Below, one piece after another: positions 22,724 to 34,965 of a stretch of DNA of 64,000 bases. Numbering within the stretch: the stretch's first letter is position 1; every line of letters starts with the position of its first letter. Source of the stretch: Schizophyllum amplum (Eukaryota > Basidiomycota > Agaricomycetes > Agaricales > Schizophyllaceae); the NCBI GenBank assembly GCA_007026445.1, contig VDMD01000004.1:434001-498000 (forward strand). Direction: 5' to 3'. Made by a program: the position numbers and the translations under genes. The notes beneath the pieces were generated by a model. That model was not told the DNA's origin, searched no databases, and saw only the letters and a program-made list of their open reading frames with translations.

Positions 22724-23457
22724 GAAAGACGTGGGGGACGTTAAGAGCGTGACCGACGATGCGATGAGGAGGGAAGAGGAGAAAGCAAACTTGCAAAGGT
22801 AACCAGAGAGAACCAAGCGACAATACTTCTCTCGCTCGTCAACAAACAACTCGGAGCCCCGGTCCAGAGCACGCCGAAATCTCCCTCCCAGGGGTGCAGA
22901 CAAATATGCGAAAATAAATAAATATTTCTCTTTTTTCCTGGCTTTCCTCGACAGCCCCGCCTTCCCTCGTCGACTCTTCACGCCGCGTGTCCTAGTCTCC
23001 GCAAAATCTCGTCGCATCATCACAGGACCGTCGGCCGGGCGCTGCAGCGTGGTCAGCTCGCTCACCGCATGTCTTTACGTGATGTGTAGGTATCGACTAT
23101 GATGGATGATCACAGTTGATATTTGCCGTATTCCAACTTCCAAGGTTAAAGCCGAGTACAGAATGCGCTTTCGCGGGCTGCATCATCTCATCTCGAAGAC
23201 CGAGTCGGGTCGTAAATCATCGTAGCTGCACATGGTCATATCTGCGTGCTTGCCACCTTTCGCTGTCCATTCTACAATATTCTGCAATTGTTCACGGCCG
23301 CAGTGGAAGCACCAGCGCCCAGGCACCTTGTGTTACGCGCATAAACGATCGTCAGAGAGAGCTGGGATGTGTGACTCACCACGAAGTTCAACTGGATTCC
23401 ATCCGGAGATGTCATTGGTGACATCGGCCCGGACAAGCGGCTCCTACGCGCCTCTTG
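22724..23457. promoter_or_regulatory. Divergent upstream region of bHLH B and VPS33
   Basis: The two genes start back to back over 734 bp. An AT-rich tract (22905-22935, AAATAAATAAATA) sits upstream of the bHLH gene. No TATA box is placed correctly for either start. Confidence 0.45.
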
Positions 23458-26134
23458 ATGTCGACCGACGACCAGTCTTCGCAGCTCGAGAATCCGGTTG
23501 ACGTGAGCTCGCTGAAGGAACTCTCCAAGAGCAAGCTCGTTGACTCCCTCAATGCGGTGAGACTCCCCTTGGCCTGCATCTGGTACGTCTTGACCGAGGA
23601 ACGTTTAGGTGAACGGCGCGAAGACGCTCGTACTCGATCCGACGCTTGCAGGGCCTTTGGGACTGATAACTGAGGTTTCCCTCCTTAAAGTGAGTTTATT
23701 GTTACTCAAGGGAATAAATGGAATGGGTACTCACCAATGATAGCATCATGGCGTGGACAAGATGTTCTGGCTAGAGCCTGGTCCCCTCAACGCGACCACC
23801 ACGAACATCGTATACCTATGTCGTCCGTTGATCAAATACGTTCGAATCATAGCAGGTGCGTGGTATTGCGGATTCCCAATCGTCTCCTCTAACTCTATCT
23901 GCAGACCAGATCAAACGTCATACGAAAGACTCGCAGAAACACCTCTACACCCTCCTCCTCGTTCCCCGCGCCTCAACGTTGGTCTCTAGCATATTGGAAG
24001 AAGAGGGCGTCCTCGGAGATGTTGTCATATCATCATACGATCTGCAATTTATACCCATCGCCGACGACGTGATATCTCTGGAGCGCGATACTGCCTTCAA
24101 GGAGCTATGGGTGGTACGAATGCTGTCTCCGTGCCATGTCACGCCAACCTCAAATTCCCCTAGGATGGCGATGAAAGCGTCATACACGACTCTGTGCAGG
24201 CGCTCACGACTATCCAGAAGCTCTTCGGAAGAATTCCTAGGATCGTCGGGAAGGGCGACTACGCGGCGGTATGTGCTGCTCCATCACAGGCGAGCTCGAC
24301 ATGTTATTGACGACGTACACAGCGACTCGCTACCCTGCTCACTCGCAATATGCCCAAGTCTGCGACCGCTGCCACCCCTGATACCCTTTTGGCACCTTCC
24401 GACACGCTTGACGGCATGATCGTCATAGACCGTCGCGTCGACATGATCACACCCCTGCTCACGCAACTCACTTACGAGGGACTCATAGACGAACTGATGG
24501 GAATAAAGCATTGTTAGCTCGTTCCTTTTCTTGTAGAAGCTTGCGTTGCTGACATACTATAACAGCGCACGTCGAGCTCCCGGCATCGCTCGTATCCCCA
24601 CCTCAGCCGGCGCCCACGGCGGGGCCTTCAACTGCTGCACCTGCACCGCCGTCTCCGGCAGCTGCCTTGAAGAAGGAGAACATGAAGAAATATCTGCTCT
24701 CGGCGGCAGATCCTCTTTTCGTTGAGCTGCGAGACATGAATTTCTCGTCCGTGGGTAGGAAATTGAACCGGGTGGCTCGGAAACTGGACGAGGATATCAA
24801 GGTGAGGCCGTTTTCTGTCTTGCTCGCTAGGTGTTGACTGTTATTCAGGCGCGTCTGCAAGTCAAGACTGTCCCGCAACTTCGCGATTTCGTGGGGAAGC
24901 TTGGCGGTCTTCAGACCGAGCGGCAGTCGCTACAGCTACGTGCGCAAACTTCATCCCTTCCTTGCGACTTAGATGTCTTATATACGCCCCTGCAGACACG
25001 GGTGTGTCCGAGCTTTTGATACCTATGACCAGGACCGAGGAGTTCAACAAGTCGCTCGAAATTCAACAAAGTGGGCATACATTTTTCAATCATGTAGCAC
25101 CTCCTCACACATCTCACAGACCTGCTGGCGTCGTATGAAGTCAATGCGCAGGTGACGGCCATTGAGGAGATGATTGCTCAGGGCTCAGATCTCGAGACTG
25201 TCGTCCGTCTACTATGCCTAGCAAGCATAACGGCCGGTGGCATAAAGGCGAAGTCTCTGGAAAATCTGAAGCGCGAGATTCTGCAGGTTTGTTTCTGTCT
25301 GTCTCAATAAATGACAAGCTCACGGAGTCAACAGGCTTACGGCTATAACTTTTTGCCATTGCTTCTATCTTTAGCGGCCCCGCCTCTTGCTGCTCTCGTG
25401 CCGAACCCTCTTCCCGGTAACACTCCCCCCGCTGTAGCCGCCTCGAAACTACCCTTCGCATCCGTCCGGAAATCACTGCGCTTACTCATCGACGACGATC
25501 CCGCGGCCCTGGAAGAGGTGGAGAACGACATCAGCTTTGTATACTCCGGCTATGCCCCGCTCAGCATCCGGTTGGTCCAATGTGTCGCACAGAAAGGCGG
25601 AGTCCTCAGCAATCCTGCGGAAAAGGAGAAGAAAGCGACGACCGGCGAGTCTGCCGACAGCACTGGCGCTGGGGTCGGGATGGTGCAGGCGCATCCAATC
25701 GTCGGTTGGAAGGGCTTTGAAGATGTTCTGGAAGTCATCCCAGGAGAAACGTTTGACATGGCGCCAAAGCCGCCGCGCGGGGGCACGGAAACACCCGCGC
25801 CATATATCGGATCGCGTAAGGCCTCCCAGCGTTTACTGTCTCCAATATGTGTTGCTTACCACGCAATTGACCAGTCCTGCCGAGGGAGCGGCCGATGACC
25901 ACGGTGGTCTTTTTCCTGGGTGGCTGCACATACACAGAGATTGCTGCCCTCCGGTGGGTCGGCAGACAGAACCGCGGTATGTGCACGCCATGTGCTGCAG
26001 TCTATAGACGAACTCACATGTCTATAGGCCGAAGATTCCTAATCGCAACTACGGGCATCATGAACGGGACCACCATTGTCGACAGCCTTGCCGGCGTTGC
26101 GAAAGCGTCCGCCTCAAAGGATGCAGGACTGTAA
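23458..26134 (+). CDS. VPS33: Vacuolar sorting protein Vps33 (Sec1/Munc18 family)
   Basis: About a dozen exons join into a full Sec1/Munc18 protein of roughly 650-700 residues. Landmarks in order: [20 protein letters not shown] then [14 protein letters not shown] near the N terminus; [34 protein letters not shown], the strand characteristic of the family; [12 protein letters not shown] and YGYNFLPLL in the middle. At the C terminus come [20 protein letters not shown] and [13 protein letters not shown]. Vps33 is the SNARE-binding core of the HOPS and CORVET tethers and drives fusion at the vacuole and endosome. The insert of Pro/Ala ([17 protein letters not shown]) around 24.6 kb is a low-complexity linker. 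All splices keep frame, so the gene appears intact. Confidence 0.95.
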
Positions 26135-27047
26135 AACTTTTTACGGCTTTCTGAGCTTCCCGCGTCGCAGACCGCGGCTGCATTCGACATTGCCCCCCGC
26201 TCGACACGTGCTTGGGTCTGCAACTGTATATAAACTGTGCGAACCCAGGAATTCTCCTTCGCTAGCTTAAGCTATGCAATATCAAGCGCCGCGTTAGCAA
26301 AGCCTGGGGTTCTCAGTCTGGACTGGTGGTGGTTTCGCGAATTTGTAGACTCGAGGGAATACTGCAAGTCCTGGTACAACATTGGCCTTGGTGGCGGCGG
26401 GCACTTGGCAGCAACAAACATGCCCAGCGCAGCACGGTGAGTGCCGCGGCGCCGCGTGCGAATCGAACCACCATGGCGGTACCGTGCGAGATGGCTCCGG
26501 GGTCCGCCATCAGATTCTGATTAGGTTCGTTTTGCCCATTTATCCAAGGACGCCCCCGCCTGATGCCGCGCGCCGCGCCTCCTCCTGCAGCGCGCCCGCC
26601 GCGTGCTATGGCAGCAACGCCAGAAGCTGACCGTCCTGACAGCGTGGGCGTCCGAAGGGAGTCGACCTCCCCGATGTCATCCGCCCAGCCCCATCAGGTG
26701 ACCGTCGGGAGACCCCGTCGCTAAAAGGGTTGAGCGTGCATCGAATACCGTAACTTGTTGTATACGATTTGCCCGCAATCGTGAGTATAAAGATCCGACG
26801 GGTTGGCGCGTTGCCTTTTTCCCTTTTCCTCCTGCCATACACCGTCCCCGCCCCCTCAGCGCAGTTTCCGCACGACACTCGCGCGTGCTCGTTCCTTTCC
26901 ATCCAGCACCGGTGTGTCTTAGCTATGACTTCTTATTCCCCGCATTCTGATGTTGTGGCAGGCGTACCAACGTCTGGAGCGCGTTCCTGGTACGGCTTGA
27001 GATCTTTGCACGTTTCTAGGTCCCCAACCCTCCATTCGTGACTACCC
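26135..27047. other. Intergenic, about 0.9 kb
   Basis: This is the 3' flank of VPS33 and upstream region of the small YABBY-like gene. Scattered short frames on both strands have no recognisable product. Confidence 0.45.
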
Positions 27048-27421
27048 ATGGCACCACCAGTGAAGAAGGCCTCAACGTCGTCCGACAAGCCTGTCAAAAG
27101 TTCGTCGTCCGTCTTTCCAGTGTAATAAGATGTTGACAGCGGGACTTCACGTGTAGAGACTAGGTCGGGGGGTGGTAAGAAAAAACTCAGCGAATTCAAC
27201 AAATTCATGGTGCGGTGGGCAGCTTATACCTCTTGTGCGACAACTGAATGCTTTTCAGAAGACAGAGTTGTCTCGTCTGAAGGAGACGGAGCCCGACATC
27301 ACGCACCAGGAGAGGTGTGTATTGAAACTCCTTCTGCTGCCATGGACTTATGCTGGTGTGCGCTAGGTTCAAGATGGCGACAGCGAACTGGAAGAACGCC
27401 AAGCCCAAGAAGGATGCATAG
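27048..27421 (+). CDS. Small YABBY/HMG-box-like protein
   Basis: Four exons (27048-27099, 27157-27209, 27259-27314, 27367-27421) sum to 216 nt, 71 residues. After a short basic leader (MAPPVKKASTSSDKPVK) the core reads KKKLSEFNKFMKTELSRLKE, then EPDITHQERFKMATANWKNA. This is the short HMG-like helix pair found in YABBY-domain proteins (K-L-S-x2-N-x-F-M-x3-L near the start, F-K-x-A-x2-N-W at the end). In plants such domains bind DNA. In fungi single-domain versions are common and poorly studied. The protein is very basic and should be nuclear. It was found only by splicing, since no single frame exceeds about 40 coding residues. Confidence 0.82.
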
Positions 27422-28399
27422 GCAGATCTTCGACGGCGCGACTGCATCGCGAGACAGAATCATTGCCCCATCCAGGACAAGTGGCTTGCCGTCCTCCTCT
27501 CACCTTCTATCTTTCTTGTCGATTCCTGGGACCATGATCTGATATATGTGCTTTAGTGCCCTATCTCGCTGCTTCTTCCTCGCTCTTCATACCGCATAAA
27601 ACGATACCACAACTACTCTTGTATGTATCCTTGTAATTCGCTCATTCGCACCGCTCTGCTTATCTGTCGTCCTTGGTCGATACTTGCCACGAGCTTTCTG
27701 TAATTAATGCGCACGTCCTTTCTCTTCCTCTCTGTCTTTGATCCTCGCCTCGCTATGAGTCGCAAGGGCCGACGGGCGGGTCATGCCACGGATATTGCGC
27801 CTCCGGCTGACTTACGTCGCTGATAAGGCACTCGAATCTTCGGGTTCCACTTCAATTTGCTTGTGTTGTGAACTCTGTCTGTACCGCGACAAAGGTATAG
27901 TACTACCTTGTACTTGAGCTGCTGAAGGGCGCACTACCCTTCCCCAGACGTCTGGGGCGCGTCAGTCGGGCAGCGACAGCCTTTGGATGTCAGATATTCC
28001 GCTGATGTTTTACAAGGAGGGGCATTACTTACATCTATCACGCTTGAAATTTGCTCTAGTGACGCAGAGGTGGCTGTCTCTGTGTAAGAACCCCACATTG
28101 GCGAGGTCAAAAGTCGAACAATGCGGAGTCACGTGGCATCGGAAGCTCGGCCCACCTCCGGGGCTGTCTGAGTCTCTCTGCTGTCTCTTAATGCAAATGT
28201 CTTGCTGTTGTAACGAGCTCATGTTACAGCGAACGGACATGTAACGGCGACCCTTCGGCTCCCAGCGCCAGCAACCCATTAGCGGTGTTCTGCCTTATCA
28301 CCTCTCGTTGCATCTGGCATCATCCCTTCTTAATCTTATCGAGTCGTCAGCTAGCCACCTGCAATCGATCTGCGACCCCCCGTCTTTCATTCCGCCAAC
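27422..28399. other. Intergenic, about 1.0 kb
   Basis: This is the 3' flank of the YABBY-like gene and 5' flank of the F-box gene. It is pyrimidine-rich just before the F-box gene start. No feature is supported. Confidence 0.45.
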
Positions 28400-31199
28400 A
28401 TGGACGCGAGGAACCGTTCTTCCAGTTTGACCCCTTCGAGCTTGAGCTTCTCTTGAATGGAGGTCGCGCACAGGGAGCTGGACCGACGGAGGAGACGGAG
28501 GCTAGCGGGACGCACACCAGCAAGGGCAAACAGGCCCTGCTCAAGCCCATCTCCATACCACATCAACTCCCAGCGACGAAGATGACGGTACCACGCAGAC
28601 CTCCTTCTCCTTCCCGTCCTCCGCGCATCCGAGTCATCAGGCATCATCATCCTCGTCGCCGCATTCTGGAGAATCATACTCTGATCCCCTCACGCCCTCG
28701 TATGACTACATACGCCAACAATACAACGTCCCTTGGCTTGATAGCCCCTCCGCGGACAAGGGAAAGGGGAAGGAGCAGCCACCTACTCTCCCTCCTCTGA
28801 CCTTCACGCCGACGAGCCTCGGATACTCGGAATCGACGAGCTGGGAGTCATCGAGTCCCTCTTCAAGTTCTTCCGCTGGCCCATCGTCTTTCAGCTCGAC
28901 AGAATCGTATCCCGATACCGCAGCCAGGAGAGTACGTCCTCTTTCGAATGCGTCCCAGGCGGAACCCGCTTCGTCGACGCCTACAGAGTCGGGGGCGGGT
29001 CAATGGAACACGTCCAGGCCACACTCTATGAACAGCCCCTCGAGCACCGTGTCATCACGGTCAATGCGTAGGCTGAAGACGAAGCTTGACAGCTCACGAG
29101 TTTCCGGGAACGTTGCGCGCAAGCTCCTGTTCAGACAGCGTGGAGACGCCTCCCCCACGTCGCACGGCCTCGGTAACTACTATGATACTATTATGGCCGC
29201 CGCCCCGCTTAACATGCCCGAGCAATGGCCACCTTCATTACTTAGTCCGCTCACAGAACCCATTCGCATACAGAACAAGGTCCGCTCGTACTCATCGCCC
29301 TTCCCATTGTCCGCTCTCGACCTTGTCCCTGCCACATCCAACGACATCCTCACGCCCACGCCCATCGAGCCGCGTAACCTTTTCGATGGCGTACTTCCAA
29401 GGGAACTGCGTCTGCACGTCTTCTCGAGCCTGGTGTCCGTCATGGAAGATGACCATAGGCGAGCCCTTGACGGTAACTGGTCCGCGTCGAGAGCAGCGCA
29501 TAGCAGGAACAGATGGGTGGGACGTGACCGCGCGGTCAGAGAGTTAGTTAAGATCAGCAGGGTGAGCACGGTCAGCCTAGGTGTGCCTGTCAGTCTCCTG
29601 AACCTTCGTCAGGTGTCGAAGCAGTGGCGATCGATGATCCTTGACGGCCAACTATGGGCTGAAATTGACCTTCATGCCTTCGGACGTGCGTCCTTGGCTT
29701 CGGGTCTCCGCATCTCGGAGCACGGCGGCAAGTTCGTCCAAGCGTTGAATCTAGCTGGACACGTCAGCTGCTCGTCCGCTGATCTGCATGGCCTTACGGA
29801 CGATCTCTGTCTCAATCAATTCCCTGCAGCCACCCAGCTCACGTCGATCAACCTTCGAGGATGCACCTCGTTGGACAGTCGGTCCCTTCATCGTCTGCTC
29901 GAGCACACGCCACTGCTACGACGCTTATGCGTGAAGGGAATCCCTGCCGTGACCAATCTCATGTTCAAGACCATCGCGGCCTGCTGCCCTCGCCTGGAGG
30001 ATTTGGATGCCAGTCGTTGTGTCAATGCGGACGCAGCAGGCGTATTAGCATGGGCGAGGAACGCGACCATCAACAGTACTCACCTCGACATCGTTCAGCT
30101 TCGCCTCAGCGGCCTGAAGCACGTTGACGAAGACATGATGGCCGCTTTGGGGCGCGCCGCACCCGCTCTCGAGGTCCTGGACCTTTCCTATGCCCGCCAA
30201 CTGCGTAACAGCGCCATGGAAGCATTCGTGGCCTGCACCGAGGACGATACCGAGGGGGACCTCAGCGTCGATATAGTGCGGCTATTCGCGCGGGAGGTAG
30301 GGCGCGACGGGGATGGCTGCTTCTGTCGCCGAGTCACCAGGCTGCGCCACCTCGCGCTCTCGTCGTGTCCTCTCCTCACAGACGTGGCGTGCTCCAACCT
30401 TGCGCATAGCGTGCCATGCCTGGAAATGCTGGAGATGGCCGGGATTGGAACCTTTTTAGAGGACGATGGGCTGGTTCGTCTATTGCGGACGACACCTCAG
30501 ATCCGTTCCATCGACTTGGAGGACGCGAGCGAGATCAGCGATGCATTGCTGGAGGCATTGATGCCGGAGGATGAAGATGACGCCCGAGCGTCATCAGAGG
30601 TCCGGCCGGGCCATGCTCTCGAGCGTCTCATCGTATCCAACGCGGCCGAGCTCAGCGACAGCGCCTTCCGCTCGCTCATACGCGGGTGCAAGCAGCTGCG
30701 AGTCCTCGAGGCGGACGGGACACAGATCAGCGCCTCCGTGCTCCGCGAGTTCGTGGAGACGGCACGAGAGAGGAACGTGTCGGACGCGAGGATCGTGGTC
30801 ATCGACTGTCGCGGCATCGGCGAAGCAGTCACCAAGGATCTGTCTGCTGCGACGCGTCCGCGGCAGGGGTGGCGCGCATATGGCGCACGAAAGCTCAAGT
30901 ACCTGGATGGGCGTGACGAGATTATTGACGATATAAAGGGTGGACAGGATGAGTGCGACGAGACACGCGTCGTACTCAAGTCATTCCATGCGTGGCTAGC
31001 GGTGGACGCGGTGACCGCGGCGCGCGAGAAGATCAGGAGGAGCCATAGAAGGAACCAGAACGCGTCTAGCGACGAGGCCGACTTCCCGGGACGGCCGATG
31101 CGGTGGTGGCAGCCTGGCGGGAGAACTCGGCCAAACAGCTTTACCGGTTCTCATAATGTTGCTGGCCTCAATAGCGGGGACAGCTGTACCATCATGTAA
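28400..31199 (+). CDS. F-box / leucine-rich-repeat protein with C-terminal CaaX box
   Basis: A 25-nt first exon (28400-28424, MDARNRSS) and one long exon (28534-31199) sum to 2691 nt, 896 residues. Residues 1-280 are Ser/Pro-rich and disordered. Around 292-385 lies a split F-box: LPRELRLHVFSSLVSV, a charged insert, then LNLRQVSKQWRSMILDGQLW. After it come at least nine leucine-rich repeats (LTSINLRGCTSLDSRSLHRL, LEDLDASRCVNAD, LEVLDLSYARQL, LRHLALSSCPLLTD and others), the cysteine-containing repeat seen in FBXL-type SCF receptors. The last four residues are CTIM, a CaaX sequence, so the protein is probably prenylated and held on membranes like animal FBXL2. The short first exon is inferred from frame; the long exon is secure. 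Confidence 0.88.
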
Positions 31200-31365
31200 C
31201 ATCCTCTGTATTATCATTTGCCTCTTTGACTAACGACCTGTGTACGATATATATGTATTATAGACACTTCCATATGTGCTCACATCTGAACCAAATGTAT
31301 TCGTTCCCTTGTATGCTAGGGAGGCAGGGAATACTGGTGTTGGATTGTAACGACTATGCGAAGTC

Positions 31366-33146
31366 CTACACCTTTGTCACCTTTTGCTTCTGCTTTTTGC
31401 GACGCTTAGCTTGCGGGGCTGCCGCGCCTGCTTGCGAAGCAACAGCGTCTTCTGCCTTGCGCTTATTGATCTGTCCTTCCTCGCTCCCTCGCATGAAGCA
31501 AGACACGAAAAAGCCATTGGTCGCGTCTTCGCCAGGCAGACAACGAATCAACCCTTGGGCATCCCCTAGCGCTGAATTAACGTATGCGGCAGTGAGGGTC
31601 CTGAGGTCAACGTACCTTGGCTGCCCTCCATCTCCGCTGCTATCCCTCTACGCGACCATGAAGGTAGCACGGACTCCCGTGGCGCCAGCGTGAACTTGCC
31701 TGCACGGCACTCGTCTGAGGCGAGAGCTTCCCGCACGACATGCTCGTTCTCGGTAGAATGGACGCTGCATGTCGAGTAGACGATGCGCTGGACGTGAGGA
31801 ACTGCAAAGCCCAGGTCAGACCACAGGTCGACAGTTGTACTCGGCAACTTTACACTTCATGGCATGCTTGATCATCATTAATTGAAAAGATGCCAGCTTT
31901 GCGAGACGTTCTTCCTTCGAGTCGTTCTCCTCCTCCGTCTCTAAGAGGTAATCGAGCCGATTCACAATTCCGGATCCGCTACACGACGGGTCGAGTAATC
32001 TGTGCAGATCTGAGTGACGGAGACAAGGCAAGATGCATGTGCACGAACATGTGAGTGGCGTTCCCGTATGTCTCATCGTTGGCGTCGACAGCTAGGAAAT
32101 CATCGTTGACGGGATGTACGTTCTTGCAGGTCGCTTTGGCCACCATGGTCTTGAGCGTCTGAAAGCGACGCTTGTCGCGCTCGAAGGCATATAACTGCCA
32201 GGATAGAGTCATATTGTGCATTCGAGCGTGAAGCGTGCGCACACACCTTGCCTTTGTTGTGCATTAATGCACTTAGATATGTCGTTTTGTTGCCCGGCGC
32301 AGCCGTGGCGTCTATGACAACGGCATTATGTGAGGAGGGAGGATTCAAAACCAGTGGCGGGAAACAAGAGGCCTTGTCTTGCAAAATCAGCTTGCCGCTC
32401 TTGTAGGCGGCATGGTCGTGGAACGTTTTCTTAGGGGAGAACAACAGCAGGTCGGGGACATGCTCGTCCTTCGCAAAATCTGTTCTGGGGTTGCTAAGCA
32501 TGAAGACGACGTAGATCGAAGGGTATAGAAAGGCTTACATGGTTTGGAAAGGGTCACCAAGATGCATGCCGCTCTCAAGCAGGGACCGCACGGCTTCTTC
32601 CACGGACCAGAGGTTTGTGTTCACCCGTACATAGCGTGGGATGAGGTCTGAGAGATGAGTTCAACACCAGTCTCGCTAGTGCAAAGGCACCAACTCACTG
32701 GCTCGTTCATCACCAACTTGAGCAAGATCATCGTTGCTCTTCGCACCTCTCTTGATCTTGAGCTTCGTGAACTCGCCTTGAAGCCTCGTTTTGTGCCGCA
32801 GAATGGCCTGTTTTACAGGTCCGTCCCCTGCTTGTATACCGCCGCGCAGTAGAAGGTCGTGCACCAGGACAAGAGCAAGGTTCAACGTCGTGACCTTCTT
32901 CTCAGTGGACAGCAGCTTGCATTCCTTGATCACGTCGGACAGAACGGTTTTGTCTGTCGAGTTGCATGACATGCAGTTCTTTCTGAGTTTAAGCAGCCGG
33001 AGAGGCGCACATTTGAGGGTCTCAATGACAAGGGCGGCTGTCCGCTTACGATCCTTCTCTGGGAGGGTGGCAAGGACGCCCTTGATGGAACCTTGCTTCG
33101 TATCGAGGCGATCCAGAGTGTTCGCGGCGGAGAAGTAGAAATTCAT
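31366..33146 (-). CDS. RCM1: 25S rRNA (cytosine-C5) methyltransferase, Rcm1/NSUN5 type
   Basis: Seven exons (33146-32699, 32647-32539, 32484-32247, 32194-32049, 31999-31854, 31801-31616, 31565-31366) sum to 1473 nt, 490 residues. The N-terminal helical domain (MNFYFSAANTLDRLD and on) and IPRYVRVNTNLWSVEEAV mark the NSUN5 branch. The SAM site is VVIDATAAPGNKTTYLSAL. Motif IV, LLDPSCSGSG (Cys ~320), and motif VI, RIVYSTCSVHSTENE (Cys ~374, the nucleophile), are both intact. Rcm1 methylates one cytosine in helix 70 of the large rRNA in the nucleolus. The C terminus is Lys/Arg-rich (AKRRKKQKQK), a nucleolar-type signal. The gene is convergent with the F-box gene, ends 166 bp apart. Confidence 0.94.
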
Positions 33147-33782
33147 TTGGGAGAGAGTAGTAAATTAAGGTGGAAGGTATAAACTGCGGTTGTGCTCTGC
33201 CAAGAGGTTAGCGGAAGTTCATGAGGAGGATGAGGACGGGGAATCAGGATATATGTGTTCGCCATAGCTGACGCCCTGAGCGTCGAGCTCAGACAATGTA
33301 GATAAGATTAAGACATCACTTGGAAGTAGAAAGATCGAGGGCGACACTCACCTAGCTCATGACGACGTCGTGGACGCAGGAGGGAAGGAAGAACGAGCAT
33401 CAACGCGCGATCAGATTCAAAAATTATGCAGCGGTCCGTTCTTCCGTCGATGCTCCGGCAAACGCCGGACCTAGCCTCAGCGCACAATGTCGCGTTGACC
33501 GTCGTACGCCACAAAGAATCGGCTTGCGTTCAAGTGGATTTCGATGTGAGGAATAGATACGCTAGGTATGGTACTAACAGTCGTATTATGCGTAGAACAC
33601 ATAGCCACATACTACATGAAGTGATGCCGACCCTACCGCCGACCGGAAGGGACCTGAATGGGACTGTTTCTGCTCGTCGACGGTCATCGAGCCGCGGTAG
33701 TCCCATATACAAGATGGTGAGGAAGAAGCTGGAGCAGCCCTAGGCGCATTCGCGTAAAAGGTGACAGAGTGCCTGGTCACCT
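33147..33782. other. Intergenic, about 0.6 kb
   Basis: This is the upstream region of the Rcm1 gene and 3' flank of the C1D gene; both run leftward. The plus-strand frame 33426-33743 has no recognisable product. Confidence 0.45.
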
Positions 33783-34870
33783 TCATTCCTTCTTCTTTTT
33801 CTTTTTCTTTTGAGGGGGGTCGCCTGTGGAGGGCACATTGGAGCTATCGCCGTCGATGTCAGTGGGAGCGCTCTTCCGTCTCTTCTTCTTGCTTTTGCGT
33901 GCGTCGGCACCGGGGTTGTGAAGTGCAGGTGGGGAAATCTCCTCTAGTCCGTCAACATCCATACTAAGAGCGGGCGGCTGTCCGTTGTCATCTTCGCGGC
34001 CCAGTCAGTAAAGTATTGAGCGAGGGGGCAAGGGATGTCGACTCACTTCCAAATGGGTTTGACTTTTGCCTGCGCTTGCGGCTAGCCTGAACAGCAGCCT
34101 GGTCTGCGTTGACAGGCAAAGCTCGCGCTTTCCCCTTCCCTTTGCGATCATTGACAGGAGGTTGCCCGACTTTCATTGAGTCGTCGTCCCCGATGATCTG
34201 CAGTTCCTCGCCTTCGCTGCTCTCCGCGTCGTCCCGCTCTTGCATTTCTCGCAAGTATTTCTCGCGCTCGAGCATCTTTTCCGTTACTCTGACGGGAACG
34301 GGTGCAGCGTTGTTGCTGGTAGTCGCCGAGTCCTGAGGAGGGTCGCTCTTTTTGTATTGGACTGAGTTGATAGCATGCTTGATAAAACGAGCGGCAGCGT
34401 CTTTGTCCACGGTATTAGGTCCTGTGTGAACGTCAGGCTACGCTTCGCACTCGCTGAACACGCATACGCACTTGGTGCCGTGTCCTCTGCTTTCTTGATC
34501 TTCTCGAAGTACTGACGGACGCGGTCCTGGCTCAGGCATGATGAAGGGATCGGTTGAATGAGGATGGACGACGCACCAATTCAGGTATCACAGGATGACT
34601 CTTGGGATCCACGCCATGAGTCTTAAGCTGGACTAGAGCGGCACGTTAACGCTTTCAGGCGAAGGGGGAGTGCAATTGCGTACTGAAGGACAAGTCGTAG
34701 ATCACATAGGGAAGCAAGGTCTGCAACCTAGCCTGCTCGATAGGCCCGAGTCCGGCTAGAGTGTCTGCCAAAGGCTTCTCGAACAAGGGGTTGAGTTCCG
34801 CCTCGAGTTTATCGAGGGACGCAGACAGTGCGGCGACCTTCGCCCTCGCCTTCTTCGTCTCGGTCGACAT
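33783..34870 (-). CDS. LRP1: C1D / Rrp47 (Lrp1) nuclear exosome cofactor
   Basis: Five exons encode roughly 275 residues. The N-terminal Sas10/C1D helical domain begins KVAALSASLDKLEAELNPLF and continues ARLQTLLPYVIYDLSF, IQLKTHGVDPKSHPV and VRQYFEKIKKAED, the conserved core that binds Rrp6. The remaining ~150 residues are charged and disordered, ending in a lysine tract (PPQKKKKKK), a usual RNA-binding and nuclear-localising tail. C1D/Rrp47 stabilises Rrp6 and guides the nuclear exosome in processing of rRNA, snRNA and snoRNA 3' ends. The start MSTETKKARA was preferred over an in-frame ATG 63 nt upstream because the family begins close to this point. It is head-to-head with SF3B5. Confidence 0.9.
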
Positions 34871-34965
34871 CGTTGAACGCGGGAAGGAAGTGATGGCAAG
34901 TGATGGCGATTTTGCTAAGCGCGCGACCAACAACTGTCAACAGCGCCACTTGAACATGGTCCGTC
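34871..34965. promoter_or_regulatory. 95-bp bidirectional promoter of C1D and SF3B5
   Basis: The start codons of the two genes are 95 bp apart and point away from each other, so both promoters and 5' leaders must share this segment or overlap the coding starts. No TATA box is visible. Confidence 0.65.

Noticed and set aside
29086..30979. Large overlapping frames on both strands inside the F-box gene
   Set aside because: They are shadows of the real frame, which carries the F-box and leucine-rich repeats.
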